Shown here: positions 1-9,700 of the stretch, piece by piece
Layout: each line of letters starts with the position of its first letter
Position numbering within the stretch: position 1 is the first letter of the stretch
NCBI RefSeq assembly: GCF_900110645.1
Contig: NZ_FOFB01000031.1
Coordinates: 1 to 64,000, forward strand
Reading direction: 5' to 3'
DNA length: 64,000 nucleotides
DNA from: Neolewinella agarilytica
GTDB taxonomy: Bacteria > Bacteroidota > Bacteroidia > Chitinophagales > Saprospiraceae
The notes under the pieces: generated by a model
Seen by the model: the letters and a program-made list of their open reading frames with translations, nothing else
Told to the model about the DNA's origin: nothing
Databases searched by the model: none
Translations under genes and position numbers: made by a program

Positions 1-600
1 GTCGAGGCCGGCGGCCCGGACAACCTTTGTCAGACAGACAGCCCGCAAGCACTCACGCTGAGTGGCGCCAGCATTGGCGGCGGTGCGAGCACGGCAGCCT
101 GGAGCATTGTCTCCGGCGGCGGCACCCTGAGCAGCACGGCACAGACGGCTACTCCTCAGGCGGTGACTTACACTCCGGCAGCAAACTTCAGCGGTACGGT
201 GGAACTGCTGCTGACGACGAATGATCCCATGGGGGCCTGCCCTGCCGTAACGGCTACCCGCACGATTACGGTCGACGAGGCGGCGACGGTGGAAGCCGGT
301 GGCCCGGAAACTGTCTGTCAGAACAGTAGTCCGTTCGTTGTGCCGCTTACAGGAGCATCGGTTGGCGGGAGCGTAAGCCTTGCCTCCTGGAGTATTATTT
401 CCGGCGGTGGTACTCTGAGTAATACCGGGTTGACAAGCGATCCGGCATCCGTTTCTTATTCACCTGAAGCAAACTTTACGGGGACGGTTACTTTACAACT
501 CACTTCAGCCACTCCGCCGGGCGTTTGTCCTGCCGTAATAGATGTCCGCATTCTTGAAGTACTAAACGTAGGTTGCGGAACCTTTCCCTGGAACAGATAA
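1..600 (+). CDS. Repeat-rich extracellular protein, C-terminal part (5' end outside window)
   Basis: The frame is open from base 1 and ends with TAA at 598-600, so this is the last 199 residues of a larger protein. Two copies of a 96-residue module are visible: each starts VEAGGP, then has a CQ pair, an SLASWSI/TAAWSI strand, SGGGTLS, an NFSGTV/NFTGTV strand and a closing CPAV. The second copy begins at base 289, giving a 288-bp period. The module resembles the Ig/PKD-like beta-sandwich repeats of Bacteroidota surface proteins, with two Cys per module that could form a disulfide. The protein ends NVGCGTFPWNR and shows no T9SS sorting domain, unlike the similar class of protein at 59255-61627. 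Either the C-terminus was lost or it is exported differently. Product class is inferred; the reading frame is certain. Confidence 0.75.
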   Translation, partial: VEAGGPDNLCQTDSPQALTLSGASIGGGASTAAWSIVSGGGTLSSTAQTATPQAVTYTPAANFSGTVELLLTTNDPMGACPAVTATRTITVDEAATVEAGGPETVCQNSSPFVVPLTGASVGGSVSLASWSIISGGGTLSNTGLTSDPASVSYSPEANFTGTVTLQLTSATPPGVCPAVIDVRILEVLNVGCGTFPWNR

Positions 601-634
601 TGATGGGTGGGTTCACTGCTTTACTAAGAAACAC

Positions 635-653
635 TGCACCCGCGGCCGCGCCC
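635..653 (+). repeat. Family-1 GC-rich dispersed element, copy 1
   Basis: Reads TGCACCCGCGGCCGCGCCC followed by a run of seven A. It lies between the truncated surface protein and uvrC. It is one of about 16 copies in the window. Confidence 0.8.
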
Positions 654-708
654 AAAAAAAGCCCGGATTTCCACCCAACGATTTGTTGGTAAATGTGTTT
701 CCTTGTCA

Positions 709-2532
709 ATGACCACCGACGACTTTAAGAAAATTGCCGATACCATCCCGAAACAACCCGGGGTGTACCGCTTCATTACCGCTGACGACACGATCATCTA
801 CGTTGGAAAGGCAAAGGTTTTGCGAAACCGCGTGGCCAGTTACTTTGGCGAACGGAAAGGCCGGCTGAACCGTACCCGCGTAATGGTTAAAAACGCTGCG
901 CGAATTGAGTTTACCATTGTCGAAACGGAAGCCGATGCGCTACTACTGGAAAACGCCCTGATTAAAACCAATCAGCCGCGCTATAACATTAACCTGAAGG
1001 ACGATAAGAACTACAGTTACATCTGCATCAAAAAAGAGCGTTTCCCCCGGGTATTCATCACCCGGCAGGTCCGCCGGGACGGAAGCTATTACTTCGGTCC
1101 CTTTACCAGTAAAGGCCGACTGAAGATCATCCTCGACCTCATCAAACAACTCTTCCCGTTACGGACTTGTAACCTGAACCTGAATCAGGCAGATATTGAG
1201 GCCGGGAAATACAAGGTCTGCCTTGAATACCACATCAAAAACTGCGAAGGCCCCTGCGTCGGAGAGGAGGCCGTAGAGCACTACGATGAGAAGATCGCTC
1301 AGGTGAAAAACATCCTGAAGGGAAATTTTGCAGAGGTGAAGCGTCACTTCCAGGGAGAGATGGAGCGACTGGCCGCCAACATGGAATTCGAGCGTGCCCA
1401 ACAGATTAAAGAGAAGCTAACGGCTTTTCAGAATTACCAGAGTAAGTCGCAGATCGTATCGACTACCATTCGGGATGTTGACGTTTTTGGTCTCGCCATT
1501 GCGGAAAAGGAGGCGTTCCTGAATTACATGAAGATCGTCAACGGAGCCATCATCCATACCCATACGCAGGAGATCACGATGAACCTCGACGATGATGCCG
1601 AGAGCCTGCTGACTTACGCTATCCCGGAATTGCGTGACCGCTTCAACAGTATTGCCGGCGAAATTATTCTCGACGAGGAAATTGCCCTGGCAGGCGTGGA
1701 TGCGGAAATCGTTGTGCCTAAAATCGGTGACAAGCGAAAGCTGCTCGACCTCAGCGTCAAGAACGCCAAATACATGCTGCTCCAACGCAAAAAACAGCGG
1801 ATCAACAACGCCAACCGGCAGACGCCCGCCGAGCGCATTTTGCGGACGCTGCAGTCTGACCTGCAGATGGACGAGCTGCCCATGCACATCGAATGTTTCG
1901 ATAATTCCAATATTCAGGGAACCAACCCCGCCAGCGCCTGTGTCGTTTTTAAGAACGCCAAGCCCAGCAAGAAGGACTACCGCCATTACAACATCAAAAC
2001 GGTCGTTGGGCCGGATGACTTTGCCAGCATGACGGAGGTTGTCTTCCGGCGCTACCGCCGGCTGCGGGACGAGAATGAGCCCCTGCCACAGCTCGTCATT
2101 ATTGACGGAGGTAAGGGTCAGCTCAGCCATGCCATGGAGAGCATCGATCAGCTGGGGTTGCGTGGTAAGATGGTGGTGGTGGGCATCGCCAAGCGTCTGG
2201 AAGAAATTTACTTCCCTGACGATGCCGTTCCTCTCCACATCAACAAGAAATCGGAGTCGCTGAAACTCATTCAGCAGTGCCGGGATGAAGCTCACCGTTT
2301 TAGTTTGCGTCATCACCGCAACAAGCGGAGCCTGGGTATGGTCGGTACCGAGCTGCACACCATTCCCGGTATTGGAGATAAGACGGTGCAAAAGTTAATG
2401 GCACACTTCGGCAGCCCCAAAAAGGTGAAGAATGCCCTGGCCTCTGAAATTGCTGAGGTAACCAACCTGAGTGTAGCGAAGAAAATTCAGGACTTTTACC
2501 GGCAGAAGGATAACCTGAAAGGGGAGGACTGA
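709..2532 (+). CDS. uvrC: Excinuclease ABC subunit C
   Basis: UvrC makes the two incisions flanking DNA damage in nucleotide excision repair, acting with UvrA and UvrB. The 607 residues match the usual family length. Visible parts: N-terminal GIY-YIG nuclease (QPGVYRF near residue 17, then IIYVGKAK), a Cys-rich segment (CLEYHIKNCEGPC), the UVR motif that contacts UvrB (about 200-235), the RNase H-like 3'-to-5' nuclease domain (IECFDNSNIQGT and VIDGGKGQL), and a C-terminal helix-hairpin-helix (TIPGIGDKTVQKL). I place the start at ATG 709 rather than the in-frame TTG at 703, because ATG gives the normal N-terminus. Neither uvrA nor uvrB is nearby; the gene looks monocistronic. Confidence 0.96.
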   Translation: MTTDDFKKIADTIPKQPGVYRFITADDTIIYVGKAKVLRNRVASYFGERKGRLNRTRVMVKNAARIEFTIVETEADALLLENALIKTNQPRYNINLKDDKNYSYICIKKERFPRVFITRQVRRDGSYYFGPFTSKGRLKIILDLIKQLFPLRTCNLNLNQADIEAGKYKVCLEYHIKNCEGPCVGEEAVEHYDEKIAQVKNILKGNFAEVKRHFQGEMERLAANMEFERAQQIKEKLTAFQNYQSKSQIVSTTIRDVDVFGLAIAEKEAFLNYMKIVNGAIIHTHTQEITMNLDDDAESLLTYAIPELRDRFNSIAGEIILDEEIALAGVDAEIVVPKIGDKRKLLDLSVKNAKYMLLQRKKQRINNANRQTPAERILRTLQSDLQMDELPMHIECFDNSNIQGTNPASACVVFKNAKPSKKDYRHYNIKTVVGPDDFASMTEVVFRRYRRLRDENEPLPQLVIIDGGKGQLSHAMESIDQLGLRGKMVVVGIAKRLEEIYFPDDAVPLHINKKSESLKLIQQCRDEAHRFSLRHHRNKRSLGMVGTELHTIPGIGDKTVQKLMAHFGSPKKVKNALASEIAEVTNLSVAKKIQDFYRQKDNLKGED

Positions 2533-2905
2533 ATCCACAATAGCCTTGTGGCTATGCAATAGTCGATGGCTTACTTTTCCGGAGGAGCAGGAGGAGAGAC
2601 TCCCCAATCGCCAAAAACCTTGTCTTCCTACCCGAGATGCAAATGCTGAGTGAGCGTAACAAGCTGAATTGAACGTGCAGTAAGCTCAGTGCCCCCCGCG
2701 CCGACGGTGTTTGCAGCTCCTGATTCGGGCTAAAAGCCTACTGGATTAACGGAACGGTCAGGAAAGGTGCACCTTGTTGCCAACCTGCAACCTGCAACCC
2801 GCAACCTGCAACCCGTAACCTGCAACCCGCAACCTGCAACCTGCCCCATTTCGTCCTCCAACCACCAATTCTGTAATTAGACCAGCTTTCCTACGGATAG
2901 CCATT
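2533..2905. other. Intergenic region after uvrC
   Basis: About 370 bases without a credible gene. It holds a nine-unit heptamer array at 2781-2843 and, at its end, the promoter of the DUF4249 gene. I see no strong terminator hairpin directly after uvrC. Confidence 0.6.
2781..2843 (+). repeat. Heptamer tandem array (9 x 7 bp)
   Basis: Nine uninterrupted units of CAACCTG or its variants CAACCCG and TAACCTG, exactly 63 bp, then a C run. It lies about 60 bp upstream of the -7 element of the DUF4249 gene. Arrays of the same unit length but different sequence occur elsewhere in the window. Confidence 0.9.
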
Positions 2906-2913
2906 TATCTTTG
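2906..2913 (+). promoter_or_regulatory. Bacteroidota -7 promoter element
   Basis: TATCTTTG is a perfect match to the Bacteroidota primary-sigma -7 consensus TAnnTTTG. Transcription would begin near 2920, downstream of a possible GTG start at 2913. This supports ATG 2937 as the real start of the following gene. Confidence 0.6.
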
Positions 2914-2936
2914 TGCCTTCAAAATATACCACCAGT

Positions 2937-3944
2937 ATGCTGCTTCGAATTTCTGCTTTTATTTTACTGACGATTGCTCTCCTTTCCTGTCGTGATGACT
3001 TCAGCCTGGAAGGGGATTATCAGGACATTCCGGTAGCCTACGGCTTTCTGAACGCTGATGATGACCGTCACTTCATACGGGTGGAGAAAGCCTTTCTGGA
3101 GTCTGGTGGAAATGCAAACGCTAATGCGGGTATTGCGGACTCCATATACTACGGAGATAATGAAGCCACCGTTATTCTGCAGAACAAGACAACGCTGGAA
3201 GACATCGAGCTGGAGCGCGTAAATGCAGAACAATTTGGTCTTGATCGGGAGGACGGCGTTTTTGCTGAAAGCCCCAACATCCTGTACACCTTCCGGGATA
3301 GTGAACTGCGGCTTAGCGCAGGTAACGAGGTGATGCTTTCCATCCAGCGCCCCGGCCAGGAAGATGCCGTTGCGGAAACGGTGCTGCTTCGCGAAATTGA
3401 GATTAACCGACCCGCCGAAACGGTTCGGGTAGACGATTACCGCCGGCCATTAGTGATGAGCTGGACGAAAGGTGATAACGCAAGGGTTTATGATGTGCGG
3501 ATCATCTTTAATATCCGGGAACTGTTCCCGTCAGACGCTTCGCGCAACCGGGATATTTCCCTGGAGTGGGTTTTATCCAATGCTTACGTGCCTTCTGGCG
3601 ATCAGGAGAGTGGAAACCTGGTGCGCTTTGAGGTTGATCCCGAAGGGTTCTACTCCTTTTTGGGGGCAAATCTGGAACGTGATGACGATATCGTTCGCCG
3701 CTTCGTCGACTTCGATGTACGCATTTCCGCTGCCGGGCAGGAAGTTCTCGATCGCCGAAATCTTGAAAATGCCAATTCCGGTATCACCAGCTCGCAAAGT
3801 CTGCCGCGGTACACCAACCTGAGCGGCGGAATCGGGATGGTTACCAGTAACACGACAACGCTAAAGACCGGTGTTGACTTTGACAACAACAGCCGGGACA
3901 GCCTTGTTAACGGTAGTTATACCAGAGATCTAGGCTTTCTGTAG
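2937..3944 (+). CDS. DUF4249-family lipoprotein
   Basis: A 335-residue predicted lipoprotein. The N-terminus MLLRISAFILLTIALLSCRDD is a signal peptide with lipobox LLSC, so the mature protein begins at Cys and is probably carried to the outer membrane. The rest (a DFSLEGDYQDIPVAYGFLN start, beta-rich body, mid-protein WTKGDNARVYDVRI strand) has the layout of DUF4249 proteins, which in Bacteroidota are often found next to TonB-dependent receptors. No receptor gene is adjacent here, so a role cannot be read from context. The ATG at 2937 is chosen because the upstream in-frame GTG overlaps the promoter. Confidence 0.8.
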   Translation: MLLRISAFILLTIALLSCRDDFSLEGDYQDIPVAYGFLNADDDRHFIRVEKAFLESGGNANANAGIADSIYYGDNEATVILQNKTTLEDIELERVNAEQFGLDREDGVFAESPNILYTFRDSELRLSAGNEVMLSIQRPGQEDAVAETVLLREIEINRPAETVRVDDYRRPLVMSWTKGDNARVYDVRIIFNIRELFPSDASRNRDISLEWVLSNAYVPSGDQESGNLVRFEVDPEGFYSFLGANLERDDDIVRRFVDFDVRISAAGQEVLDRRNLENANSGITSSQSLPRYTNLSGGIGMVTSNTTTLKTGVDFDNNSRDSLVNGSYTRDLGFL

Positions 3945-3986
3945 CTGGTAATTTTAAGATCAGTTTTCCAGTTGCCAGCTTTTTTT

Positions 3987-4004
3987 GGCGCGGCCGCAGG
4001 TGCA
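3987..4004 (-). repeat. Family-1 GC-rich dispersed element, copy 2
   Basis: Reads GGCGCGGCCGCAGGTGCA on the plus strand, preceded by six T and followed by AGGGAAGG. That flank is shared with the copy at 24021, so the conserved unit is longer than the core. Confidence 0.8.
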
Positions 4005-4088
4005 AGGGAAGGCTTTCAAAGAGCAAAGGAAGTAAAGGGTAGGGTGTTCTGTATTGCTGTAACCCTTTGCAACAGTTTCTGTTCTCCT

Positions 4089-4135
4089 AGCTCGCAGAGC
4101 TTCGTAGCGCAGGCTGCGGCTTCAGCCGTAGTAAG
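4089..4135 (+). repeat. Family-2 hairpin element
   Basis: Contains AGAGCTTCGTAG followed by the small hairpin CGGCT-TC-AGCCG (4117-4128). The first 22 bases match 30882-30903 at 20 positions, and related hairpins occur at 18036-18053. Confidence 0.65.
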
Positions 4136-4412
4136 GCCAGCCCCAAAACGCCGTGCCCTTAGGCCTGTAAACCGAACATTCTAAGGTGAAGGGTTACGCT
4201 TGGCATAAATGCCTGGCTGGCGACACCGGTATGAACGCCAATACTCCAAACTGACATTTTGTCTTTTTTTACCGATCCGACTGACACCAATTGTGCCACT
4301 TTCACGTAACGACTGACCAAAAGACATCCGGCCGGCCTTCAGTTGTTCTGGCATACCAATTGCTTATGTGAGTTGACAATTACAACTTACAACCATTAAA
4401 ATATACTGACAC

Positions 4413-6326
4413 ATGAGTAAGATTATAGGTATCGACCTCGGTACAACCAACTCTTGCGTGGCGGTGATGGAGGGCAACGAGCCCACCGTGATCTATAACG
4501 AAGAAGGCCGCAATACCACGCCTTCTATCGTAGCGTTTCTGGACGGCGGCGAGCGTAAAATCGGTGAGCCAGCCAAACGCCAGGCCATCACTAACCCAAC
4601 GCGTACTGTAGCCTCCATTAAGCGATTTATGGGGATGCGCTATGACGAAGCTAAAAACGATGTTGGCCGCGCTGCATATCAGGTAGTGAAGGGAGACAAC
4701 GGACTGGCTAAAGTCGACATTGACGGCCGTCAATACACCCCACAGGAAATTTCTGCCATGATTCTTCAGAAGATGAAGAAGACGGCCGAAGACTTCCTGG
4801 GCACGGAAGTAACGGAAGCCGTAGTAACGGTTCCTGCTTATTTCAATGACTCTCAGCGTCAGGCTACCAAGGAAGCCGGCGAAGTCGCCGGGCTTAAAGT
4901 GCGCCGGATTATTAACGAGCCTACCGCGGCTGCTTTGGCCTACGGCCTGGATAAGCGCAGTAAGGACATGACGATCGCCGTGTATGACCTCGGTGGTGGT
5001 ACTTTCGATATTTCTATTCTTGACCTCGGTGACGGTGTCTTTGAAGTTAAATCAACCAACGGTGATACCCACCTCGGTGGTGATGATTTCGACCGGGTAT
5101 TGATTGATTTTCTTGCCAACGAATTCAAGAGCCAGGAAAATATTGATCTCACCAAGGATCCCATGGCTCTGCAGCGCCTGAAAGAAGCCGCTGAGAAAGC
5201 TAAAATTGAACTCTCCTCCAGCCAGGAAACGGAAGTTAACCTTCCTTACATCACGGCCGTTGATGGTGTGCCTAAGCACCTTGTAGTAAAAATCAGCCGT
5301 GCCAAGTTCGAGCAACTCGCCGATGAATTGGTGCAGCGTACGCTCGCTCCCTGTAGAGAGGCCCTGAAAGATGCCGGATTGGACAAAGACGAAATCGACG
5401 AGGTAATTCTCGTAGGTGGTTCCACCCGTATCCCACGTATCCAGCAGGCGGTCGAAGAGTTCTTCGGCAAGAAGCCTAACAAGGGCGTAAACCCCGATGA
5501 AGTAGTGGCCGTTGGTGCCGCCATTCAGGGTGGTGTTCTTTCCGGCGACGTACAGGACGTACTGCTGCTGGACGTTACTCCCCTCAGCCTCGGTATCGAA
5601 GTTATGGGTGGTATGATGGACAAGGTGATCGAAGCCAACACGACGATCCCCGCCAAGAAGTCTAAAGTATACTCTACCGCTACGGACAACCAACCCAGCG
5701 TTGAAATCCACGTACTGCAGGGTGAGCGCTCCATGAGTAAGGACAACCGTCCCATCGGGCGTTTCGTACTCGGAGACATTCCACCCGCGCCACGCGGTGT
5801 GCCTCAAATCGAGGTTACCTTCAACCTGAACGCTGACGGTCTGCTGGAAGTCTCCGCAAAAGACAAAGGCACCGGTAAGGAGCAGACGATCAAGATTGAG
5901 GCCGGTACCGGTCTTAGTTCCGACGATATCGCCCGCATGAAGGCTGAAGCGGAAGCTAACGCTGACGAGGACGCTAAGTCCCGCGAGCGCGTTGAAAAGA
6001 TCAACGGTGCTGATCAGCTGGTCTTCCAGACGGAGAAGCAACTCAAGGAATTCGGCGAGAAACTGCCCGAAGACAAGAAGTCCGCCATCGAAGCCGGCCT
6101 CAATGACCTTCGCGAAGCGCACAAAGCCGAAGACATCGAGAAGATTGATGCCGCGACCGAAGTATTGACGGCAGCGTGGAACGCTGCCAGCCAGGACATC
6201 TACCAGGCCCAGCAGGGTGAGGGTGGCCCCGAAGCCACTGCCGACGCCGGAGGCGCCGACGCTTCTTCAGGAGACTCCGCCGCTGATGTGGAGGACGTTG
6301 AGTTCGAAGAGGTGGATGGGAAGTAA
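4413..6326 (+). CDS. dnaK: Chaperone DnaK (Hsp70)
   Basis: Cytoplasmic ATP-dependent Hsp70 chaperone of 637 residues, the normal length. The N-terminal ATPase is unmistakable: [14 protein letters not shown] at residue 4, [29 protein letters not shown] and [11 protein letters not shown]. The substrate-binding domain follows ([17 protein letters not shown], then a helical lid from about 505) and an acidic tail ends EFEEVDGK. Neither dnaJ nor grpE is adjacent, so it is transcribed alone, and a strong terminator follows. A long antisense reading frame inside this gene is a known artefact of dnaK codon use and is not annotated. Confidence 0.98.
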   Translation: MSKIIGIDLGTTNSCVAVMEGNEPTVIYNEEGRNTTPSIVAFLDGGERKIGEPAKRQAITNPTRTVASIKRFMGMRYDEAKNDVGRAAYQVVKGDNGLAKVDIDGRQYTPQEISAMILQKMKKTAEDFLGTEVTEAVVTVPAYFNDSQRQATKEAGEVAGLKVRRIINEPTAAALAYGLDKRSKDMTIAVYDLGGGTFDISILDLGDGVFEVKSTNGDTHLGGDDFDRVLIDFLANEFKSQENIDLTKDPMALQRLKEAAEKAKIELSSSQETEVNLPYITAVDGVPKHLVVKISRAKFEQLADELVQRTLAPCREALKDAGLDKDEIDEVILVGGSTRIPRIQQAVEEFFGKKPNKGVNPDEVVAVGAAIQGGVLSGDVQDVLLLDVTPLSLGIEVMGGMMDKVIEANTTIPAKKSKVYSTATDNQPSVEIHVLQGERSMSKDNRPIGRFVLGDIPPAPRGVPQIEVTFNLNADGLLEVSAKDKGTGKEQTIKIEAGTGLSSDDIARMKAEAEANADEDAKSRERVEKINGADQLVFQTEKQLKEFGEKLPEDKKSAIEAGLNDLREAHKAEDIEKIDAATEVLTAAWNAASQDIYQAQQGEGGPEATADAGGADASSGDSAADVEDVEFEEVDGK

Positions 6327-6361
6327 TTCCCGGTCTGCTTAGACTAACTGATTAAAACGGG

Positions 6362-6402
6362 AAAGCCCGCTGATCCTCGTATGAGGGTTGGCGGGTTTTC
6401 TG
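6362..6402 (+). terminator. Rho-independent terminator of dnaK
   Basis: Stem AAAGCCCGC / GCGGGTTTT with a second inner stem (ATCCTC / GAGGGT) around a GTAT loop, then a T-rich tail. It begins 35 bases after the dnaK stop codon. Confidence 0.8.
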
Positions 6403-6780
6403 GTTTTAAGAATACGCTTGATGGCGTAATAACTATGGCTTTACCCATTAATTCGCTCAAAATCAGTAATGATAGTTTTTGTGACGAGATTCTTAAGTAT
6501 ATATTAGCAATACACTTTGCACTTGAACTCAACTCGTTTGTAAGCACTTAAACCTTACTGATACTATGCCACTATTCCCTTGTGACAGTTCCTACAATAG
6601 TGATCTCAAGGGCTCCATGTCAACGACATATGGAGGAAAGGATGAAAAAAAAACATTCTACTCACCTAGCCTGAGCAAGTTCGTAGGAGGAGATTTCTTT
6701 TACATGCCTTCCCCTCAGTTTCTGTTAAAACATAGCGCCTTACTCCCCTCGTGAATGAAACTGGACACATAAACTGAGGT
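6403..6780. other. AT-rich intergenic region before the sensor kinase gene
   Basis: About 380 bases, clearly more AT-rich than the neighbouring genes, presumably carrying the kinase promoter. No perfect TAnnTTTG was found. A 62-codon frame at 6566-6754 has no recognisable features and I do not count it as a gene. Confidence 0.5.
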
Positions 6781-9700
6781 ATGAAAAAAGCAACGACAAA
6801 GCATCGAAAACCTGTAATTCAACAATTGGTAATAACGTTTTTGTTGTTGACTTTGTCATCTCAATTTATAGTGGCTCAAGTTTCTTCGCCCGTTTATTCT
6901 TTTCATCATCTGGGCAGTTCTGATGGGTTAAGTTCATCGCAGTACAACTATCATGTCTTTCAGGACTCCGTAGGGTTTGCCTGGATCTCTTCGCTTGTCG
7001 GGTTAAATCGCTTTGACGGATATCGTGTGAAACAATACCGACCCGATACGACCCAGTCAGGCTCACTACTTAATTTGCAGGCCTCACAAAGTGCTTTTGG
7101 TGAGGTCAGCGGCGGTGGCATGTGGTTTACCAATGATGTAGCCCTGACGCGCTACTGGCAAAAACAAGATATATTTGAACACTTCCAGTTTGACTTGCCC
7201 GACGGTGAGAAGGCAACCAATACCTACTGGTGGTGCTACGTGGACAGTCAAAATGACCGTGTATTTACCAGTGGTAACCGGCATTTATTTTTTCTTGATG
7301 TAACGCCGCCTGGCCGTCAGAGCCTGCTCGACACAATTCATGTAGGTGTGCGGGACCGAATGCAGATTACCGGGAAGGGCGAGTATATATTATTAAGGAA
7401 CTTCTTCGGTTCGCCCCGATTAGAAATCCGATACTACTCAGTGGATGGACTTTTGCGGGAGCCCCTGGAGTTTAACGGGCCAAAGGAGCGAGGTATCAGG
7501 GATGCTTATTACTTCAGCGACTCTTTGATATGGGTAGCCACTCGTAACGGGCTATATAAACTGAACACAATTACCGGACAATGGTCCGATGAGATAACCA
7601 ATAACGGCCGTTCGTTTGGGTACCTGGAAAGCATCTGTGTTGACCGGGAGGGAAATCTTATTCTCGGCACGGCTACTGAAGGGATTTACCGTTATAACCC
7701 CGTAGCGAACCGCTCAGAAGGCCCTTTTATGACTAATCTGGGAGGAAACCTGCAGCCGTTTACACCGAGCATTGTTCGAATGTACCTAAATGAGGACGAG
7801 ACCCTCTGGGTGTCCGTCAAGGATGACGGCGTGTACTATGCAAACATCGGTATGGATAAGACCAGCACGCTGCGTATACGGGCGCACGGGGACAACCAGA
7901 ATATCGTCCGCTTTGCCCTGGGGGAGGGTGGGGATATGTGGCTGGCTGGCCCGAAAATGGTCACGCACATTACTGACCGGGACACTACGCAGTATGCATT
8001 AGATATCTCGGGGCAGGAACTGGAGCAGGTTAAGTCATTCCTGGTGGATAGATCAGGCACTGTCTGGCTCGGCACCCTCAAGATGTTGCTTCATTTACCC
8101 CCCGGAGAAAAAACTTTCAGACAGTATGCTTTGCCCTACGACGGGATGGTCTACCCGGGGTATAACGACCTGAAGGAACTACCGAATGGAGAGCTACTGG
8201 TTGCCACCAATCGGGAGTCACTGCTTAGAATCAGCGCTGATCGTACACATTGCTTCAAGGATCCGACGTCGTGTATTCGCCCAAGGATATTGGGAGGGAC
8301 CGGGAATGACCTGCTGGTCACCACGCTCCGGGACAGTTTTTTCGTAGGTAAGCTCATCGGGGCAGATGCTGTCTTCCGGGTCGATACGGTATTCTTGGGT
8401 TTACCCTACGTAACTGCAATCGTTGCTGATGAGGCAGGAGATAAATACTGGATCGGTACCCACGCGGGCCTGTTTCAAATCACGCGCAGTGGTGCCCGAA
8501 GATATACCCTGAGCTCCGTATTTGACGGGACGGACCAACCCGTAGTTCATGCCATGGATATACTCGATGACAGGCTGGTGATGTCCCTGACGACTGGATT
8601 GGAAAGCTACCAGTCATCAACGGGAATCCGGCAAAAACTTCAACTGTCCGATGGCTTGCAAGGAAACGAATTCACCCTGCGCTCCGTGTTAACGGACACT
8701 TTGCAACAAACCATTTTCTTTGGCGGTAAAAATGGAGTAGACGTATTGACTCAACGATCATTTATTTCCACAGCACCGCCCCCTCGACCAACCATCACCG
8801 ATATTCTAATTAACTATGAATCCGAGGTCGCCACTGACTACAGTCCCAACAAGGTGAGTAATGTGGCGTTTATCGAACACCTTCGGTTACCCTATAATAA
8901 GAATTCAATAGAGCTGCACGTTTCGGCATTCGACTTCTCTGACCCCGCAAACTGTCAGTACCGGTTTGAGGTATTGGGAAGTGAAAACAATACGGAGCGT
9001 CCGGTAACTGACCAACCGTTTGCTATTCTGACTGACCTGCGGGAAGGCGAATACAAGATTAACATTTACGCTACTAACTCCGATAATCAATGGTCAGGGC
9101 CAAGAAGTCTAACCATAATCATCCTTCCTCCATGGTATCGAACCTGGTGGGCTTATACCCTGTACGCATTATTGGTCGCTGCTGCCGGCTGGGGCGTTAA
9201 TTGGTATCGCTTGCGGAATATACGAGAAATTGAAAAAGAACAACTTCGCACGGCGCAAGCAGAAGCACTTGCCGCCGAAACAGAAACCTCCGTCCTCCGC
9301 CTGCAGATGAACCCGCATTTCATTTTCAACAGTCTCAATTCGATCAATTCGTTCATTATGACGGGGCGGAAGCTGGAGGCGCACGAATACCTGATGAAGT
9401 TTGCCGATGTGATCCGGGACATCCTGAACCGGTCGACGCAGCCGCTGACGCGGCTGGATCAAGCCATTGACCTGCTGCGTGACTACATGGAGGCGGAGCA
9501 GATGCGGATGGGGGATAAACTGCGCTTTCACATCGAAGAAGACCCCGAACTGGATACCTTCTCTTACTATCTGCCGACGATGATCGTGCAGCCCTTTATT
9601 GAGAATTCCATAAAGCATGGGATTGGTGGCTTGCCGCAGGGAGGATTGATCACCCTGCGATTTAAGATGGACGAAGAACAAGAATTGTTGCTGGTGGAGG

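Larger units (their letters stand above)
3945..4412. other. Repeat-bearing gap upstream of dnaK
   Basis: About 470 bases with no convincing gene. It contains a family-1 element (3987-4004) and a family-2 hairpin element (4089-4135). Just before dnaK a TTGACA-like box (4373-4378) and TAAAAT (4397-4402) are spaced 18 bp apart, but they would put the transcript start almost at the ATG, so they are only a weak promoter candidate. I see no CIRCE operator. Confidence 0.5.

Noticed and set aside
1417-2391. A 324-codon frame antisense to uvrC
   Set aside because: It lies wholly inside a clear uvrC, and its translation has no domain features.
3972-4184. 70-codon frame upstream of dnaK
   Set aside because: Its sequence is the translation of a family-1 and a family-2 repeat element.
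4373-4402. TTGACA / TAAAAT promoter pair before dnaK
   Set aside because: The transcript would start almost on the ATG, and the boxes are of the E. coli type, not the Bacteroidota type, so I do not annotate it as a promoter.
5052-6122. A 356-codon open frame antisense to dnaK
   Set aside because: Long antisense frames opposite dnaK are a known by-product of its codon usage. There is no independent start signal or recognisable domain.
6566-6754. 62-codon frame between dnaK and the sensor kinase
   Set aside because: Atypical composition, no promoter box directly upstream, no domain, not conserved in appearance. Most likely chance.
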